DNA from: Bordetella flabilis
GTDB lineage: Bacteria; Pseudomonadota; Gammaproteobacteria; Burkholderiales; Burkholderiaceae_B
Assembly: GCF_001676725.1 (NCBI RefSeq)
Contig: NZ_CP016172.1
Location: forward strand, 3,596,001 to 3,660,000
Length of the DNA: 64,000 nt
Direction of reading: 5' to 3'
The position numbers were made by a program, and so were the translations under genes. Below, in pieces: positions 17,307 through 25,308 of this stretch (position 1 is its first letter; each line of letters begins with the position of its first letter). The notes under the pieces were generated by a model, which worked only from the letters and a program-made list of their open reading frames with translations, was not told where the DNA came from and searched no databases.

Positions 17307-18089
17307 CTACATGGCGGACAAGCCGCCATCCACCATCAGCGTCGTGCCGGTCACGTACGAGGCCTCGTCGCTCGCCAGCCAGAGGATCGGCCAGGCGATC
17401 TCGCGGGGCTCCGCCCAGCGGCCCAGCAACGATGTGTCCTGGCGCTGTGTCTTCAACACGTCCACGCTTTTTCCGGCCGCCTGCGCACGGCCGATATGGA
17501 AGTCCGTCAGTGTCGATCCGGGACACACCGCGTTGGCCCGTATGCCGTTCGCCGCCTCCTCGAAAGCCAGTGTGCGGGTCATCGCAAGGATGCCGGCCTT
17601 GGTCGAGTCGTACAGCGCCATGCCCTTGCGCCCCGTTTCCGCGTAGCACGATGACACATTGACGATGGCGCCGCGGCCCGACTTCCTCAGCGCCGGCAGG
17701 GCGGCCTTGCAGTAGTTCGACGTGCCGACCAGATTCACGGACACCACTGCATACCATTCCTCGGGCGTTACGTCGGCCAGCGCGGAGTAGTTGCGCATGG
17801 CGGCATTGTTCACCAGGATGTCCAGGCCGCCATGCGCTTGCGTGGCGGCATCGACGGCCTCCACGGCGCGACCCGCGTCCGACACGTCCGCGCGAAAAAC
17901 GGCCACCCGGGCATCGGGCTGCGCCCGCCTGATCTCGCGAGCGGTCCGCAACAGCGCTTCGTCGCTGGCATCGACCAGCATGACCGCCGCGCCCTCCGCG
18001 CAGAACAGATCCGCGACGGCCGCGCCTATGCCGCCGCCGCCGCCCGTGACAAGGGCGGACTTGCCCGATAGCCTGGGTTTTCCTTGCAT
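17307..18089 (-). CDS. SDR family NAD(P)-dependent dehydrogenase (operon A)
   Basis: A 260-residue classical short-chain dehydrogenase: the TGGGGGIG nucleotide-binding motif (15-22), acidic residue Asp40 after the second strand suggesting NAD preference, NNA (95-97), the active-site Ser near 146, Tyr160 and Lys164 (YDSTK), and the C-terminal VDGG. Placed between a Rieske oxygenase/receptor and its reductase, it is likely to oxidise the product of the oxygenase, for instance a cis-dihydrodiol, or a hydroxylated side chain. In known iso- and terephthalate operons this step uses a PdxA-like enzyme instead, so the pathway differs from those. Confidence 0.9.
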   Translation of the reverse strand: MQGKPRLSGKSALVTGGGGGIGAAVADLFCAEGAAVMLVDASDEALLRTAREIRRAQPDARVAVFRADVSDAGRAVEAVDAATQAHGGLDILVNNAAMRNYSALADVTPEEWYAVVSVNLVGTSNYCKAALPALRKSGRGAIVNVSSCYAETGRKGMALYDSTKAGILAMTRTLAFEEAANGIRANAVCPGSTLTDFHIGRAQAAGKSVDVLKTQRQDTSLLGRWAEPREIAWPILWLASDEASYVTGTTLMVDGGLSAM

Positions 18090-18173
18090 GAATGATTCCT
18101 GTCGTCCGTGCCGCCGCGGCGCTGGCCGCGGCGAGCGATTGCGTTCAGCTCGCCTCGATGTCTCCGGCCTGCT

Positions 18174-19148
18174 TCAGTTCGCCTTGATATCCGCGGCCTG
18201 GATCACCTTGGCCCAGCGTTCGGTATCCTCCTTGATCCATTCCGAGAACTCCTGCGGACTGCTGGCCACCACATCGAATTCCATGTCTTCCAGCTGCTTG
18301 CGGACCTTGGGAGACTTCAGGATGCGCACCATCTCGGTATTCAGCCGCTCCATGACGGGCCTGGGTGTCCCGGCGGGCGCCAGGAAGCCGATCCAGGACG
18401 TGGCATTGAAGCCGGGATAGCCGCTCTCGGCCACGGTGGGTACGTCCGGCGTGGACGCAAAGCGCTTCAGGCCCGACGATGCGATCAAACGCGCGCGTCC
18501 GTCCTTGGCGTAGTCCTGTATGTTGCCCGGCACCAGGAAGGCGGCATCCACCTGTCCGCCGATCAGGTCCACGACGGCCGGGCCCGCGCCCCGGTATGGA
18601 ACGTGGGTGATGTCGATATGGGCGGCCTGTTTCAGCATTTCCATCGTCAAATGCGATGAGCTGCCGACCGACACCGACGCGTAGCTCATGCGATGGGTCT
18701 TCGCGTAATCGGCGAATTCCGCCAGCGTCTTTACCGGCACCTTGGGATTGACCACCAGGTATTGCGAGGCCTTGACCGCGAGCGTGATCGGCGCGAGCTC
18801 CTTGATGGGGTCGTAGGGCGTCTGCGGCAGAAGCGTGGGATTGATGGAGATCGGTCCGTTGTAGCCCACCAGCAGCGTATATCCGTCGGGGGCGGACTTG
18901 ACCACGTCCATCGTACCGATCAGGCCGCCGCCTCCGCCCTTGTTCTCCACGACGACCGGCTGGCCCAGCGCGGCCCCGAGTTCCGGCGCGACCAGGCGCG
19001 CCAGCACGTCGTTGGTACTGCCCACGATAGGCACGACGATACGTATCGGCTTGACCGGTTTCCATTCCTCGGCCCGCGCGACCGAAAGAGTACAGCATGC
19101 CGCCAGCGCGGCCGCTATCCATGCCGCGCGCCCCTTGTTCCTTATCAT
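18174..19148 (-). CDS. Bug/TctC-family periplasmic solute receptor (copy 3, operon A)
   Basis: A 324-residue receptor. Seen: signal peptide about 1-26 (basic MIRNKGR n-region, hydrophobic AALAACCTLSVARA), mature start EWKPVKPIRIVVPIVGSTNDV, VVKSAPDGYTLLVGYN, SVSVGSSSHLTMEML. The start at 19148 has AAGGAG at the right spacing. It follows the Rieske oxygenase gene by 55 bases and precedes the SDR, so it presumably binds the aromatic or other acid substrate of operon A in the periplasm. Compared with the other four copies its ligand-loop differs (GSTNDV instead of GGS/TD), which could reflect a different ligand. Confidence 0.92.
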   Translation of the reverse strand: MIRNKGRAAWIAAALAACCTLSVARAEEWKPVKPIRIVVPIVGSTNDVLARLVAPELGAALGQPVVVENKGGGGGLIGTMDVVKSAPDGYTLLVGYNGPISINPTLLPQTPYDPIKELAPITLAVKASQYLVVNPKVPVKTLAEFADYAKTHRMSYASVSVGSSSHLTMEMLKQAAHIDITHVPYRGAGPAVVDLIGGQVDAAFLVPGNIQDYAKDGRARLIASSGLKRFASTPDVPTVAESGYPGFNATSWIGFLAPAGTPRPVMERLNTEMVRILKSPKVRKQLEDMEFDVVASSPQEFSEWIKEDTERWAKVIQAADIKAN

Positions 19149-19203
19149 GGGTTGTCTCCTTTTGGTGGTGGTGTTCGGCGTTGCCCGTTTCCGACCGGGC
19201 AAG

Positions 19204-20493
19204 CTAAATGGAATACACCTTCTGGTTCTTGGCGTCTGCCAGGTGGACGACCGCCCATTCCTGGGGCTTCTGGTCGCGCGGCAGCAGCACGCCGGCGGCG
19301 CGCACGCGTTGCTGGTCGGTGTCGATGGCGGGTGGGTCGCTATCAGGCTGCAGGGTTGTCGCGGCTTCGAAAAGCATGCGCCGCGCCATTACGATGGCCC
19401 GATCGGTAGGCAGTAGTTTTTCACTGGCGTGGTCCTGGATGGGACCCATGCTTTCCTGCAGGGATGCGTCCTGGATGGCGAAGCCGAACACGCCGGAGTA
19501 GGCGCGCTTTTCCCGCTGTGCCTGGCGGTCGATCAGGTAATCGTTGTCCTTGTTGGCCTTGGGCCGGAAGGTTCCGCCCGGGACATTGGTGCCGGGTTCG
19601 TATTCGCAATGAACGCCCTTCCCTTCGTTCAGGTCGCGCAGTTCCTCTTCGTTCAGCGGACGGTCCACGCGGAAGTTGATGCTCCAGGCCCAGCAATGAT
19701 GGTCGTCGATGGGCACCCAGACGTGGCCCCCAAGGGCATGGTCACCGAACGGTGGAATCAGGGTGAACCAGGGGAACAGCCATTGCGTGACGCGCCAATA
19801 GTATGAATCCGGCTCGCCGTTGCGGCGCCCGAACAGCGTCAGCCCGAAAGGCGTTTTCTCGATTTCAAAGATGACGTTGCCATCCGCCTTGATGTAGTCG
19901 AGGGCCTTGGTGCCCTGGTGCAAGGGATCCTGGTCCACTTCGTAGCGATGCACATACGAAACGTGGCTGGTATCGATGCCGCCTTCCATGGCCTGCAGGT
20001 AATTGCATTCCTGCAGCCGCTTCGAGACAAAAACATGGCTGGCCGGCAGCGAGCACCACTCGACGTCGGGCAGCGCCGGCTTCTTGTCCCGGGGACCCAT
20101 ATAGGCCCAGACCATGCCCGCCATCTCGACACAGGGATACGCGGTGATCCCCATGTGCTTGCACGCCTGCGGCGCGGAGGGCACGTCGACGCAATTGCCG
20201 TCGCGGTCGAACTTCAAGCCATGGTAGGAGCAGCGGATACCGTTTTCCTCGTTGCGCCCGAAATACAGCGATACGCCGCGATGCGAGCAGAACTCGCTGA
20301 TCAACGCGGCCCTGCCTTCCGTATCACGGAAGGCAAGCAGTTTCTCTCCCATGATCTGCACCCGCACCGGCGGGCAATCGGGTTCCGCGATTTCGCTGGC
20401 CAGCAGCACCGGCACCCAATAACGGCGAAGCAGATTGCCCATCGGCGTGCCCGGCCCGGTCCGCACCAGGGTTTCGGCCGTGTTCTTGTCCAT
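19204..20493 (-). CDS. Rieske aromatic-ring oxygenase, phthalate 4,5-dioxygenase class (operon A)
   Basis: A 429-residue terminal oxygenase subunit. The Rieske 2Fe-2S ligands are Cys69, His71, Cys88 and His91 (FCSHRG ... CSYHG). The mononuclear iron motif is DTSHVSYVH at about residue 172. The N-terminal GTPMGNLLRRYWVPVL marks the single-component alpha oxygenases of the phthalate 4,5-dioxygenase/vanillate demethylase group that pair with PDR-type reductases and lack a beta subunit. First gene of operon A, with a good promoter upstream and a divergent IclR regulator. Substrate unknown; hydroxylation or O-demethylation of an aromatic carboxylate are both possible. Confidence 0.9.
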   Translation of the reverse strand: MDKNTAETLVRTGPGTPMGNLLRRYWVPVLLASEIAEPDCPPVRVQIMGEKLLAFRDTEGRAALISEFCSHRGVSLYFGRNEENGIRCSYHGLKFDRDGNCVDVPSAPQACKHMGITAYPCVEMAGMVWAYMGPRDKKPALPDVEWCSLPASHVFVSKRLQECNYLQAMEGGIDTSHVSYVHRYEVDQDPLHQGTKALDYIKADGNVIFEIEKTPFGLTLFGRRNGEPDSYYWRVTQWLFPWFTLIPPFGDHALGGHVWVPIDDHHCWAWSINFRVDRPLNEEELRDLNEGKGVHCEYEPGTNVPGGTFRPKANKDNDYLIDRQAQREKRAYSGVFGFAIQDASLQESMGPIQDHASEKLLPTDRAIVMARRMLFEAATTLQPDSDPPAIDTDQQRVRAAGVLLPRDQKPQEWAVVHLADAKNQKVYSI

Positions 20494-20533
20494 GTTTCCT
20501 CCATGCGCGATGCGAGCGCCGCTCGCATTTGTT

Positions 20534-20606
20534 TGTCCGTCTGGTAATACCGTAGTCCATTATACGGACAGGAATTGGACAGGGTCAAACCGCTTTTGAA
20601 TACAAT
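20534..20606. promoter_or_regulatory. Divergent promoter and candidate IclR operators (operon A / iclR)
   Basis: On the minus strand TTGACC (20588-20583) and TATAAT (20564-20559) with an 18-base spacer form a strong sigma70-type promoter for operon A. An inverted repeat CCGTA-N8-TACGG (20550-20567) covers the -10 box, and a second, TGTCCGT / ACGGACA (20534-20540, 20564-20570), overlaps it. On the plus strand TACAAT at 20601-20606 could serve iclR. Positioning over the -10 suggests repression by the IclR protein, or activation with inducer. Confidence 0.6.
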
Positions 20607-20639
20607 CCGCACATCCAAACAGCGCGATACGAATCACGA

Positions 20640-21398
20640 ATGGACAATGACAAGCGCCAGGAAGGCGTCCGCGCGGTGGACCGGGCGCTGGACATACTGC
20701 TGGCCTTCCGGCCGGGAGACGACGGGCTCACCGCCGCGGAACTGCTCAAGCGCGTCGACCTGAGCCGTCCCACGCTGTACCGGCTGCTGGCCACGCTGGA
20801 GCACAACGGCTTTCTGGTTTCCTCGGGCGACCCGCAGCAGTTCCGTCTCGGAAGTGCCGTGGCGAGGCTCGCGCACGTCTGGACATCCAGTCACAACATC
20901 GCCGATATCGCCTACCCGTCGCTGCAGCGCCTGTGGGAAGCCACGGGCGAAACGGTGGCGCTGTTCGTGCGGGAAGGCATCTACCGGGTCTGCGTTTCCG
21001 AACTCGCGAGCGCGCAGCCGCTAAGCTTCCGCCGCGGCGTGGGATATCGGGAAAAACTGGTGTTGGGCGCCAGCGGACGAACCATCCTGGCGCGTATGAA
21101 CCTGACGGAAAAGGATCTCAGGACCTATGCCACGGACACGAAGGTGGACACGCATGCCTACATGGCGGAACTCGAACGCGTGCGCAAGCACGGTTACGCC
21201 ACGAGTCGCCACGAGCTGATCGAAGGCGCCGTCGCGGTGGCCGCGCCCTACTTCAACGGCGCGGACGAGGTGGCCGGATCGTTATGCATTTTCGGGCCCA
21301 GCGTCCGCATGACCGCCGATCGGGTCAAGACCTGCGGCGCGATGCTGCTGGAAGAGGCCGCCGTCCTGTCGCGCGCGCTGGGACAACCTCAGCCCTGA
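20640..21398 (+). CDS. IclR family transcriptional regulator
   Basis: A 252-residue regulator: N-terminal winged HTH (about 10-70; RAVDRALDILLAF, SRPTLYRLLATLEHNGFL) and C-terminal IclR effector domain (GETVALFVREG, LGASGRTILA, GAVAVAAPYFN). Many IclR members control aromatic-acid catabolism (PcaR, PobR, PcaU). It is divergent from operon A and probably controls it through the inverted repeats in the shared promoter. It ends 39 bases before the stop of the convergent MarR gene. Confidence 0.93.
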   Translation: MDNDKRQEGVRAVDRALDILLAFRPGDDGLTAAELLKRVDLSRPTLYRLLATLEHNGFLVSSGDPQQFRLGSAVARLAHVWTSSHNIADIAYPSLQRLWEATGETVALFVREGIYRVCVSELASAQPLSFRRGVGYREKLVLGASGRTILARMNLTEKDLRTYATDTKVDTHAYMAELERVRKHGYATSRHELIEGAVAVAAPYFNGADEVAGSLCIFGPSVRMTADRVKTCGAMLLEEAAVLSRALGQPQP

Positions 21399-21437
21399 AC
21401 CCGGCATGTCTTGCGACGGCGCGAGCATGCCCGCTTG

Positions 21438-21983
21438 TCATGCGGCCTTGTTGATGCGGCGCGACAGCTCGCGCGTGGACGGCACTCGGCGTTCGGCGTT
21501 CTCGGCGGAGGTTTCGTCATCCGCCATATTGGCGATGATGGTCAGCAAGACCTTGCGCGCGGTCTTGATTTCTGCGTCCGTCAGTCCGCGGGTGCCGATG
21601 GCGTTGACTTCCTCCGCAAGCGGGACGAGTTTTTTCTTCAGGGCGCGGCCGTTGCGGGTCAGGAATACGTGAATGTTCTTGTTGTTGCCGGGCAGGTGCC
21701 GGCGCTCGACATAACCCAGCGATTCCATGGCCTTGATCGCGGAGAACGTGGTCGGCTCCATGACGCCAGCCAGTTCGCTCAATTCCCGCTGCGTCTGGCC
21801 ATCCTGCTCCCAGAGTATGCGCAGGAACGCCCAATGCCCGAACGAAACGTTGTGCTCGGCCAGTCGCATCTGCAGCCCACGCACCAGGGCGCGCGTCGCG
21901 TCCTTGATGAGGTGGGCCAGACGGTCGTCCGGAACTGCCTCGCGCCAGTGATCCAGTAGCTTGCGTGTTTCTTTTGAAGTCAT
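21438..21983 (-). CDS. MarR family transcriptional regulator
   Basis: A 181-residue MarR protein with the typical winged HTH (about 60-120: FLRILWEQDGQTQRELSELAGVMEPTTFSAIKAMESLGYVERR) and the wing containing NNKNIHVFLT. The ATG at 21983 is chosen; a GTG at 22013 would add ten residues, and neither has a clear ribosome site. It is the last gene on the strand of the phthalate-type operon (113 bases after the dehydrogenase), so it is a candidate regulator of that operon, perhaps through the TTAG-N4-CTAA repeat at 27803-27814. MarR proteins often respond to aromatic acids or their CoA esters. Confidence 0.9.
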   Translation of the reverse strand: MTSKETRKLLDHWREAVPDDRLAHLIKDATRALVRGLQMRLAEHNVSFGHWAFLRILWEQDGQTQRELSELAGVMEPTTFSAIKAMESLGYVERRHLPGNNKNIHVFLTRNGRALKKKLVPLAEEVNAIGTRGLTDAEIKTARKVLLTIIANMADDETSAENAERRVPSTRELSRRINKAA

Positions 21984-22031
21984 CGGCGGGTGAACAACGT
22001 ATCGCAAAGTCACCGGCGATCATACCGCAAC

Positions 22032-22086
22032 TGCCCTGGCCTTCCGTTCGCGGGACCCCGCATGGCGGCGACGCCATGACAGGGCA
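22032..22086 (-). terminator. Stem-loops between dehydrogenase gene and marR
   Basis: A 7-bp perfect stem CATGGCG-GCGA-CGCCATG (22061-22078) is nested inside outer arms TGCCCTG (22032-22038) and CAGGGCA (22080-22086). There is no U-run, so termination is uncertain; it may reduce read-through from the phthalate-type operon into marR, or simply be a structured spacer. Confidence 0.3.
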
Positions 22087-22096
22087 ATGCGGCGCG

Positions 22097-23284
22097 TCAA
22101 ACCTGGTGATGCAGCACGATGTCCGTCCCGCTCCTGTCCGAAGCCAGCATCGCCAGGCAGATTTCGAGCGTCGCCTTCGCCCACGGTCCATCGTGCAGAC
22201 CTGGTCGGCCGTTCCGTATGGCGTCGTAGAGTTCGTCGATGACCTCGTGCCGCGGCGCTGCCGGATCCGGCAGCGGGCGTGCTTCGCGCCCGTCGTCGCC
22301 ATACACCCGTATGCCGTCGGACATGGGCCGCAGGTCCGCCCTTTCGCAGGAAACGACGATGGGGCCGAAATGCTGGTGGGACGATGACGTCGATGCGGCC
22401 TCCGGCGATCGCCCCGCATACATCGCGCCGCCATAGGTGCCCGCGGCCTTGAGCTGTGCTTCCTCGCCAGGCGATTCCAGCGACGCCAGCTTGCGGCGCG
22501 CCGCGCCATAGTCGGCCGGGTTCTTCGCGCCGCCCATTTCACCGATCCAGTCCATCCACTCGTCAGAATCGAAGTGCGCGTAGCCGTTGTAGTTCAAGGA
22601 CGCATACGCACCGGATTCGAACCACAGCAGCGCGCTGTACGCGCCCTCGGTCGGCCGCCGGGGATGCCAGTTGCCTAGAGCGCTGCGCAGCCGGACAGGT
22701 CGCGCCCCGGCCAGCATGCGCACGATGTCGACCTGGTGCGCGGCCTGGCTGAACACCGCGCCGCCGCCTTCGGCGGTGACCAGCTCTTCCGGACGGCGCG
22801 GCCGGAACAGGTAATCGGTGTAGTTCAGCGCATGGATCATCTTCACGGCGCCGAATTCGCCGCTGGCGATGAGCGCTCGCGTCTCCAGGTATGGAGTGTC
22901 GAAGCTGTGGCAATGGCCGACGACCATATGGACGCCGGCGGCGCGGCAGGCCGCGATCATGCTGTCGCACTCGGCCAGGCTGAGCGCCATGGGTTTTTCC
23001 ACCAGCACATGCTTGCCATGGGCGGCCGCGATGCGGGTGTGTTCCGCGTGGAATTGATGCGGGCTGGCGATATAGACGACCTGTACATCCGGATCGCGCG
23101 CGAGGGCCTGGATGTCCGCATAGGCCGGGCCGCCGAAATCGCGCTGGAACTGGTCGCGCGCGGTGGCACGGGTGTCGCAGGCCGCCACCAGCCGCACCCT
23201 GGCATCGGCCAGGAACGTCGGCAGCATCACCGAGAAGGCCCGGCCCAGGCCGGCGACGCCGACGCGAAGAATCGAAGGGTCCAT
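22097..23284 (-). CDS. Gfo/Idh/MocA oxidoreductase, phthalate 4,5-dihydrodiol dehydrogenase-like
   Basis: A 395-residue NAD(P)-dependent oxidoreductase: Rossmann start [29 protein letters not shown], the family lysine motif [10 protein letters not shown], and the C-terminal alpha/beta domain with [10 protein letters not shown]. In phthalate degraders the cis-4,5-dihydro-4,5-dihydroxyphthalate dehydrogenase (Pht4) belongs to this family rather than to SDRs. Here the gene lies six bases from a PDR-type reductase, next to a 4,5-dihydroxyphthalate decarboxylase-like gene and a Rieske oxygenase, so context strongly supports that role. Sugar dehydrogenase alternatives are less likely for the same reason. 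Confidence 0.82.
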   Translation of the reverse strand: MDPSILRVGVAGLGRAFSVMLPTFLADARVRLVAACDTRATARDQFQRDFGGPAYADIQALARDPDVQVVYIASPHQFHAEHTRIAAAHGKHVLVEKPMALSLAECDSMIAACRAAGVHMVVGHCHSFDTPYLETRALIASGEFGAVKMIHALNYTDYLFRPRRPEELVTAEGGGAVFSQAAHQVDIVRMLAGARPVRLRSALGNWHPRRPTEGAYSALLWFESGAYASLNYNGYAHFDSDEWMDWIGEMGGAKNPADYGAARRKLASLESPGEEAQLKAAGTYGGAMYAGRSPEAASTSSSHQHFGPIVVSCERADLRPMSDGIRVYGDDGREARPLPDPAAPRHEVIDELYDAIRNGRPGLHDGPWAKATLEICLAMLASDRSGTDIVLHHQV

Positions 23285-23290
23285 GGGAAG

Positions 23291-24256
23291 CTATAGGTCC
23301 AGTACAAGTTTCTCGCCCTTGGCGCGCGATACGCAGACCATGATCTGCGTTTCCTGTTCTTCCGGCATCAGCACCATGTCGCGATGATCGGCCGTGCCTG
23401 CCAGCATGCGTGTTCTGCACGAACCGCACGTGCCGCTTTCGCAGGAATAGGCGATCTTGACGCCGGCGCCCCGCAGCACGGAAAGAATCGACTGTCCGAC
23501 CGGCACCTCGAATGCCGTTCCGGAGCGGCCCAGCTCGACGGTGAACGGGCGGTCATCGGGTTGCCTCCCGCCTCCTTCCAGGAAGCTCTCGAAGTGGATG
23601 CGGCTGGGCGACCAGTGGCCCGTCATGTCGCGCACCGCTTCCATCAGCCCGCGCGGGCCGCAGCAATAGACATGTCCGCGGTTCGGCTTTTCCAGCACCG
23701 GCCACAGGTCGAAGGCGTCCGCCGGGTTGCCCCGGTCATGGTGGATGGTGACGCTGCCGCCCGGGTCCAGGGCGAGAAGCTCTTCCAGGTAGGCGGCGGT
23801 TTCCGGGGCCTGGCTCAGGTAATACAGCTTCCACGCCGGCCCCGGTTCGTCCTGGAAGGAGCGGATCATGGACAGGATAGGCGTAATGCCGATGCCTCCC
23901 GCGATGAACAGCAGGCTGCCGGGCGCTTCGACCAGCGGAAAGGCGTTGTCGGGCGCCGACACCGCCAGCATATCGCCGGGACGGACCTGGTCCACCAGAC
24001 TGATCGACCCGCCACGGCCCTGATCCTCGCGCTTGACGGTGATGACATAGCGCTTGCGTTCCGCCGGGCTGTTGCACAGGGAATATTTGCGTACTTCCCC
24101 GTTCGGCACGCGCACCCTGATGTGCGAACCGGGGCTGAACACAGGCAGGTCGGCGCCGTCGGGGTGGACGAGTTCGAAGGCGCGTATGCCGCGCGCCACC
24201 TCCGTGACGCTGGCGACGCGCAGCGGCATCGCCGGTTCGATGGCCGGCTCAGTCAT
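23291..24256 (-). CDS. Phthalate 4,5-dioxygenase reductase-like protein
   Basis: A 321-residue PDR-type reductase: FMN-binding RKYSLCN, NADH-binding GGIGITPILSM and YCCGPRGLMEAV, and a C-terminal 2Fe-2S domain (CESGTCGSC, last Cys in MVCVSRAKG). The start at 24256 has a GGGAG site; a longer open frame upstream is not used. It lies between the decarboxylase-like and dehydrogenase genes and should feed electrons to the oxygenase encoded at 25309-26628. It is homologous to, but clearly different from, the operon A reductase, so each oxygenase appears to have its own reductase. Confidence 0.9.
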   Translation of the reverse strand: MTEPAIEPAMPLRVASVTEVARGIRAFELVHPDGADLPVFSPGSHIRVRVPNGEVRKYSLCNSPAERKRYVITVKREDQGRGGSISLVDQVRPGDMLAVSAPDNAFPLVEAPGSLLFIAGGIGITPILSMIRSFQDEPGPAWKLYYLSQAPETAAYLEELLALDPGGSVTIHHDRGNPADAFDLWPVLEKPNRGHVYCCGPRGLMEAVRDMTGHWSPSRIHFESFLEGGGRQPDDRPFTVELGRSGTAFEVPVGQSILSVLRGAGVKIAYSCESGTCGSCRTRMLAGTADHRDMVLMPEEQETQIMVCVSRAKGEKLVLDL

Positions 24257-24309
24257 GGCACAGGCTCCCGCCGGATCGCGGCGCGGGCGCGCCGCGATGC
24301 CCGGCATCG

Positions 24310-25299
24310 CTAGAGTTTGAAGGTTTCATAGGTGCTGGGATGGAACAGCTCTTCGACCGGCACCCGCCGCGACGACAGGCCCTGTGCATGATGATGGCGG
24401 GTGAACGCCTCCAGCGTCTTGCGGCTGCTTTCGACGCCATAGGCCCAGTAGTCCTCGCCCATGGTCTCGCGCGCCGCCTTCAGTTGCTCCTCGACGAAGG
24501 GCAGCGTCACCTTGGTCGCCGATGTGTCGGACAGCTTCGCAAGCGCCGTGGCCTTCGATTGCTCGAAAGCCTTCAGCAGCGTGCCGGGCAGCCAGGGATG
24601 TTTTTCCGCCAGGGTCTTGCGCAGCCCGAGCACATGCATGATGGGAAAGATCCCCGTGCGCGTGTAGTACTCCTTGGCCGCGGCCGTGGGGTCGTCGAAG
24701 AGCCATCCGATGTCGGGATTGTGGCGGGCCGCACCGAACGGGGCACGTGGCGCCATGAAGCCTTCGATCTCGCAGCGGTCCAGCATGTCGGATATGGTCG
24801 TGTCCGCCGGCGCGTCCACCATCCTGACGTCCGCGGGCAACCGGATCTTGATCTTCTCCTGGCGGCCGGGCTGGTCGATGCCGCCGCGCACCCAGGTGAT
24901 GTCGGCGGGCCGGACGCCATAATCGTCCTCCAGGATCGCGCGCGCCCATACGTTCGCGGTCAACTGGTATTCCGGCACGCCGATACGCTTGCCTTTCAGG
25001 TCCTGCGGTGTCTTGATCCTGTCCTTGCGCACATGGATGGAGGTATGGCGGAATGCGCGCGACAGGAAAACGGGCAAGGCAATGTAAGGACAGTCGCCGT
25101 TCGCATGCTTGACCAGATAGCTGGAAAAGGACAGTTCGCTGACGTCGAAGTCCTGGTACCGGAAAGACCGGAAGAACATTTCCTCGGGCGATAGCAGCGT
25201 GAACACGGGATCGACGCCGTCGACCTGGACCGAGCCGTCGACAAGCGGACGGTTGCGGTCGTAGTCGCCGATGGAAAAAGATAGCTGCAGCTTGGCCAT
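24310..25299 (-). CDS. 4,5-dihydroxyphthalate decarboxylase-like protein
   Basis: A 329-residue protein of the Pht5 type, which has a periplasmic-binding-protein-like fold but is a cytosolic decarboxylase turning 4,5-dihydroxyphthalate into protocatechuate. Seen: N-terminal SIGDYDRNRPLVDG, a DVSELSFSSYLV segment, PVFLSRAFRHTSIHV, GKRIGVPEYQLTANVWAR, and the family-typical IKIRLPADV near the middle. There is no signal peptide, which separates it from true solute receptors. It begins nine bases after the Rieske oxygenase stop. Its predicted product is the substrate of PcaHG in the same window. Confidence 0.85.
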   Translation of the reverse strand: MAKLQLSFSIGDYDRNRPLVDGSVQVDGVDPVFTLLSPEEMFFRSFRYQDFDVSELSFSSYLVKHANGDCPYIALPVFLSRAFRHTSIHVRKDRIKTPQDLKGKRIGVPEYQLTANVWARAILEDDYGVRPADITWVRGGIDQPGRQEKIKIRLPADVRMVDAPADTTISDMLDRCEIEGFMAPRAPFGAARHNPDIGWLFDDPTAAAKEYYTRTGIFPIMHVLGLRKTLAEKHPWLPGTLLKAFEQSKATALAKLSDTSATKVTLPFVEEQLKAARETMGEDYWAYGVESSRKTLEAFTRHHHAQGLSSRRVPVEELFHPSTYETFKL

Positions 25300-25308
25300 G
25301 TCCGGCTC

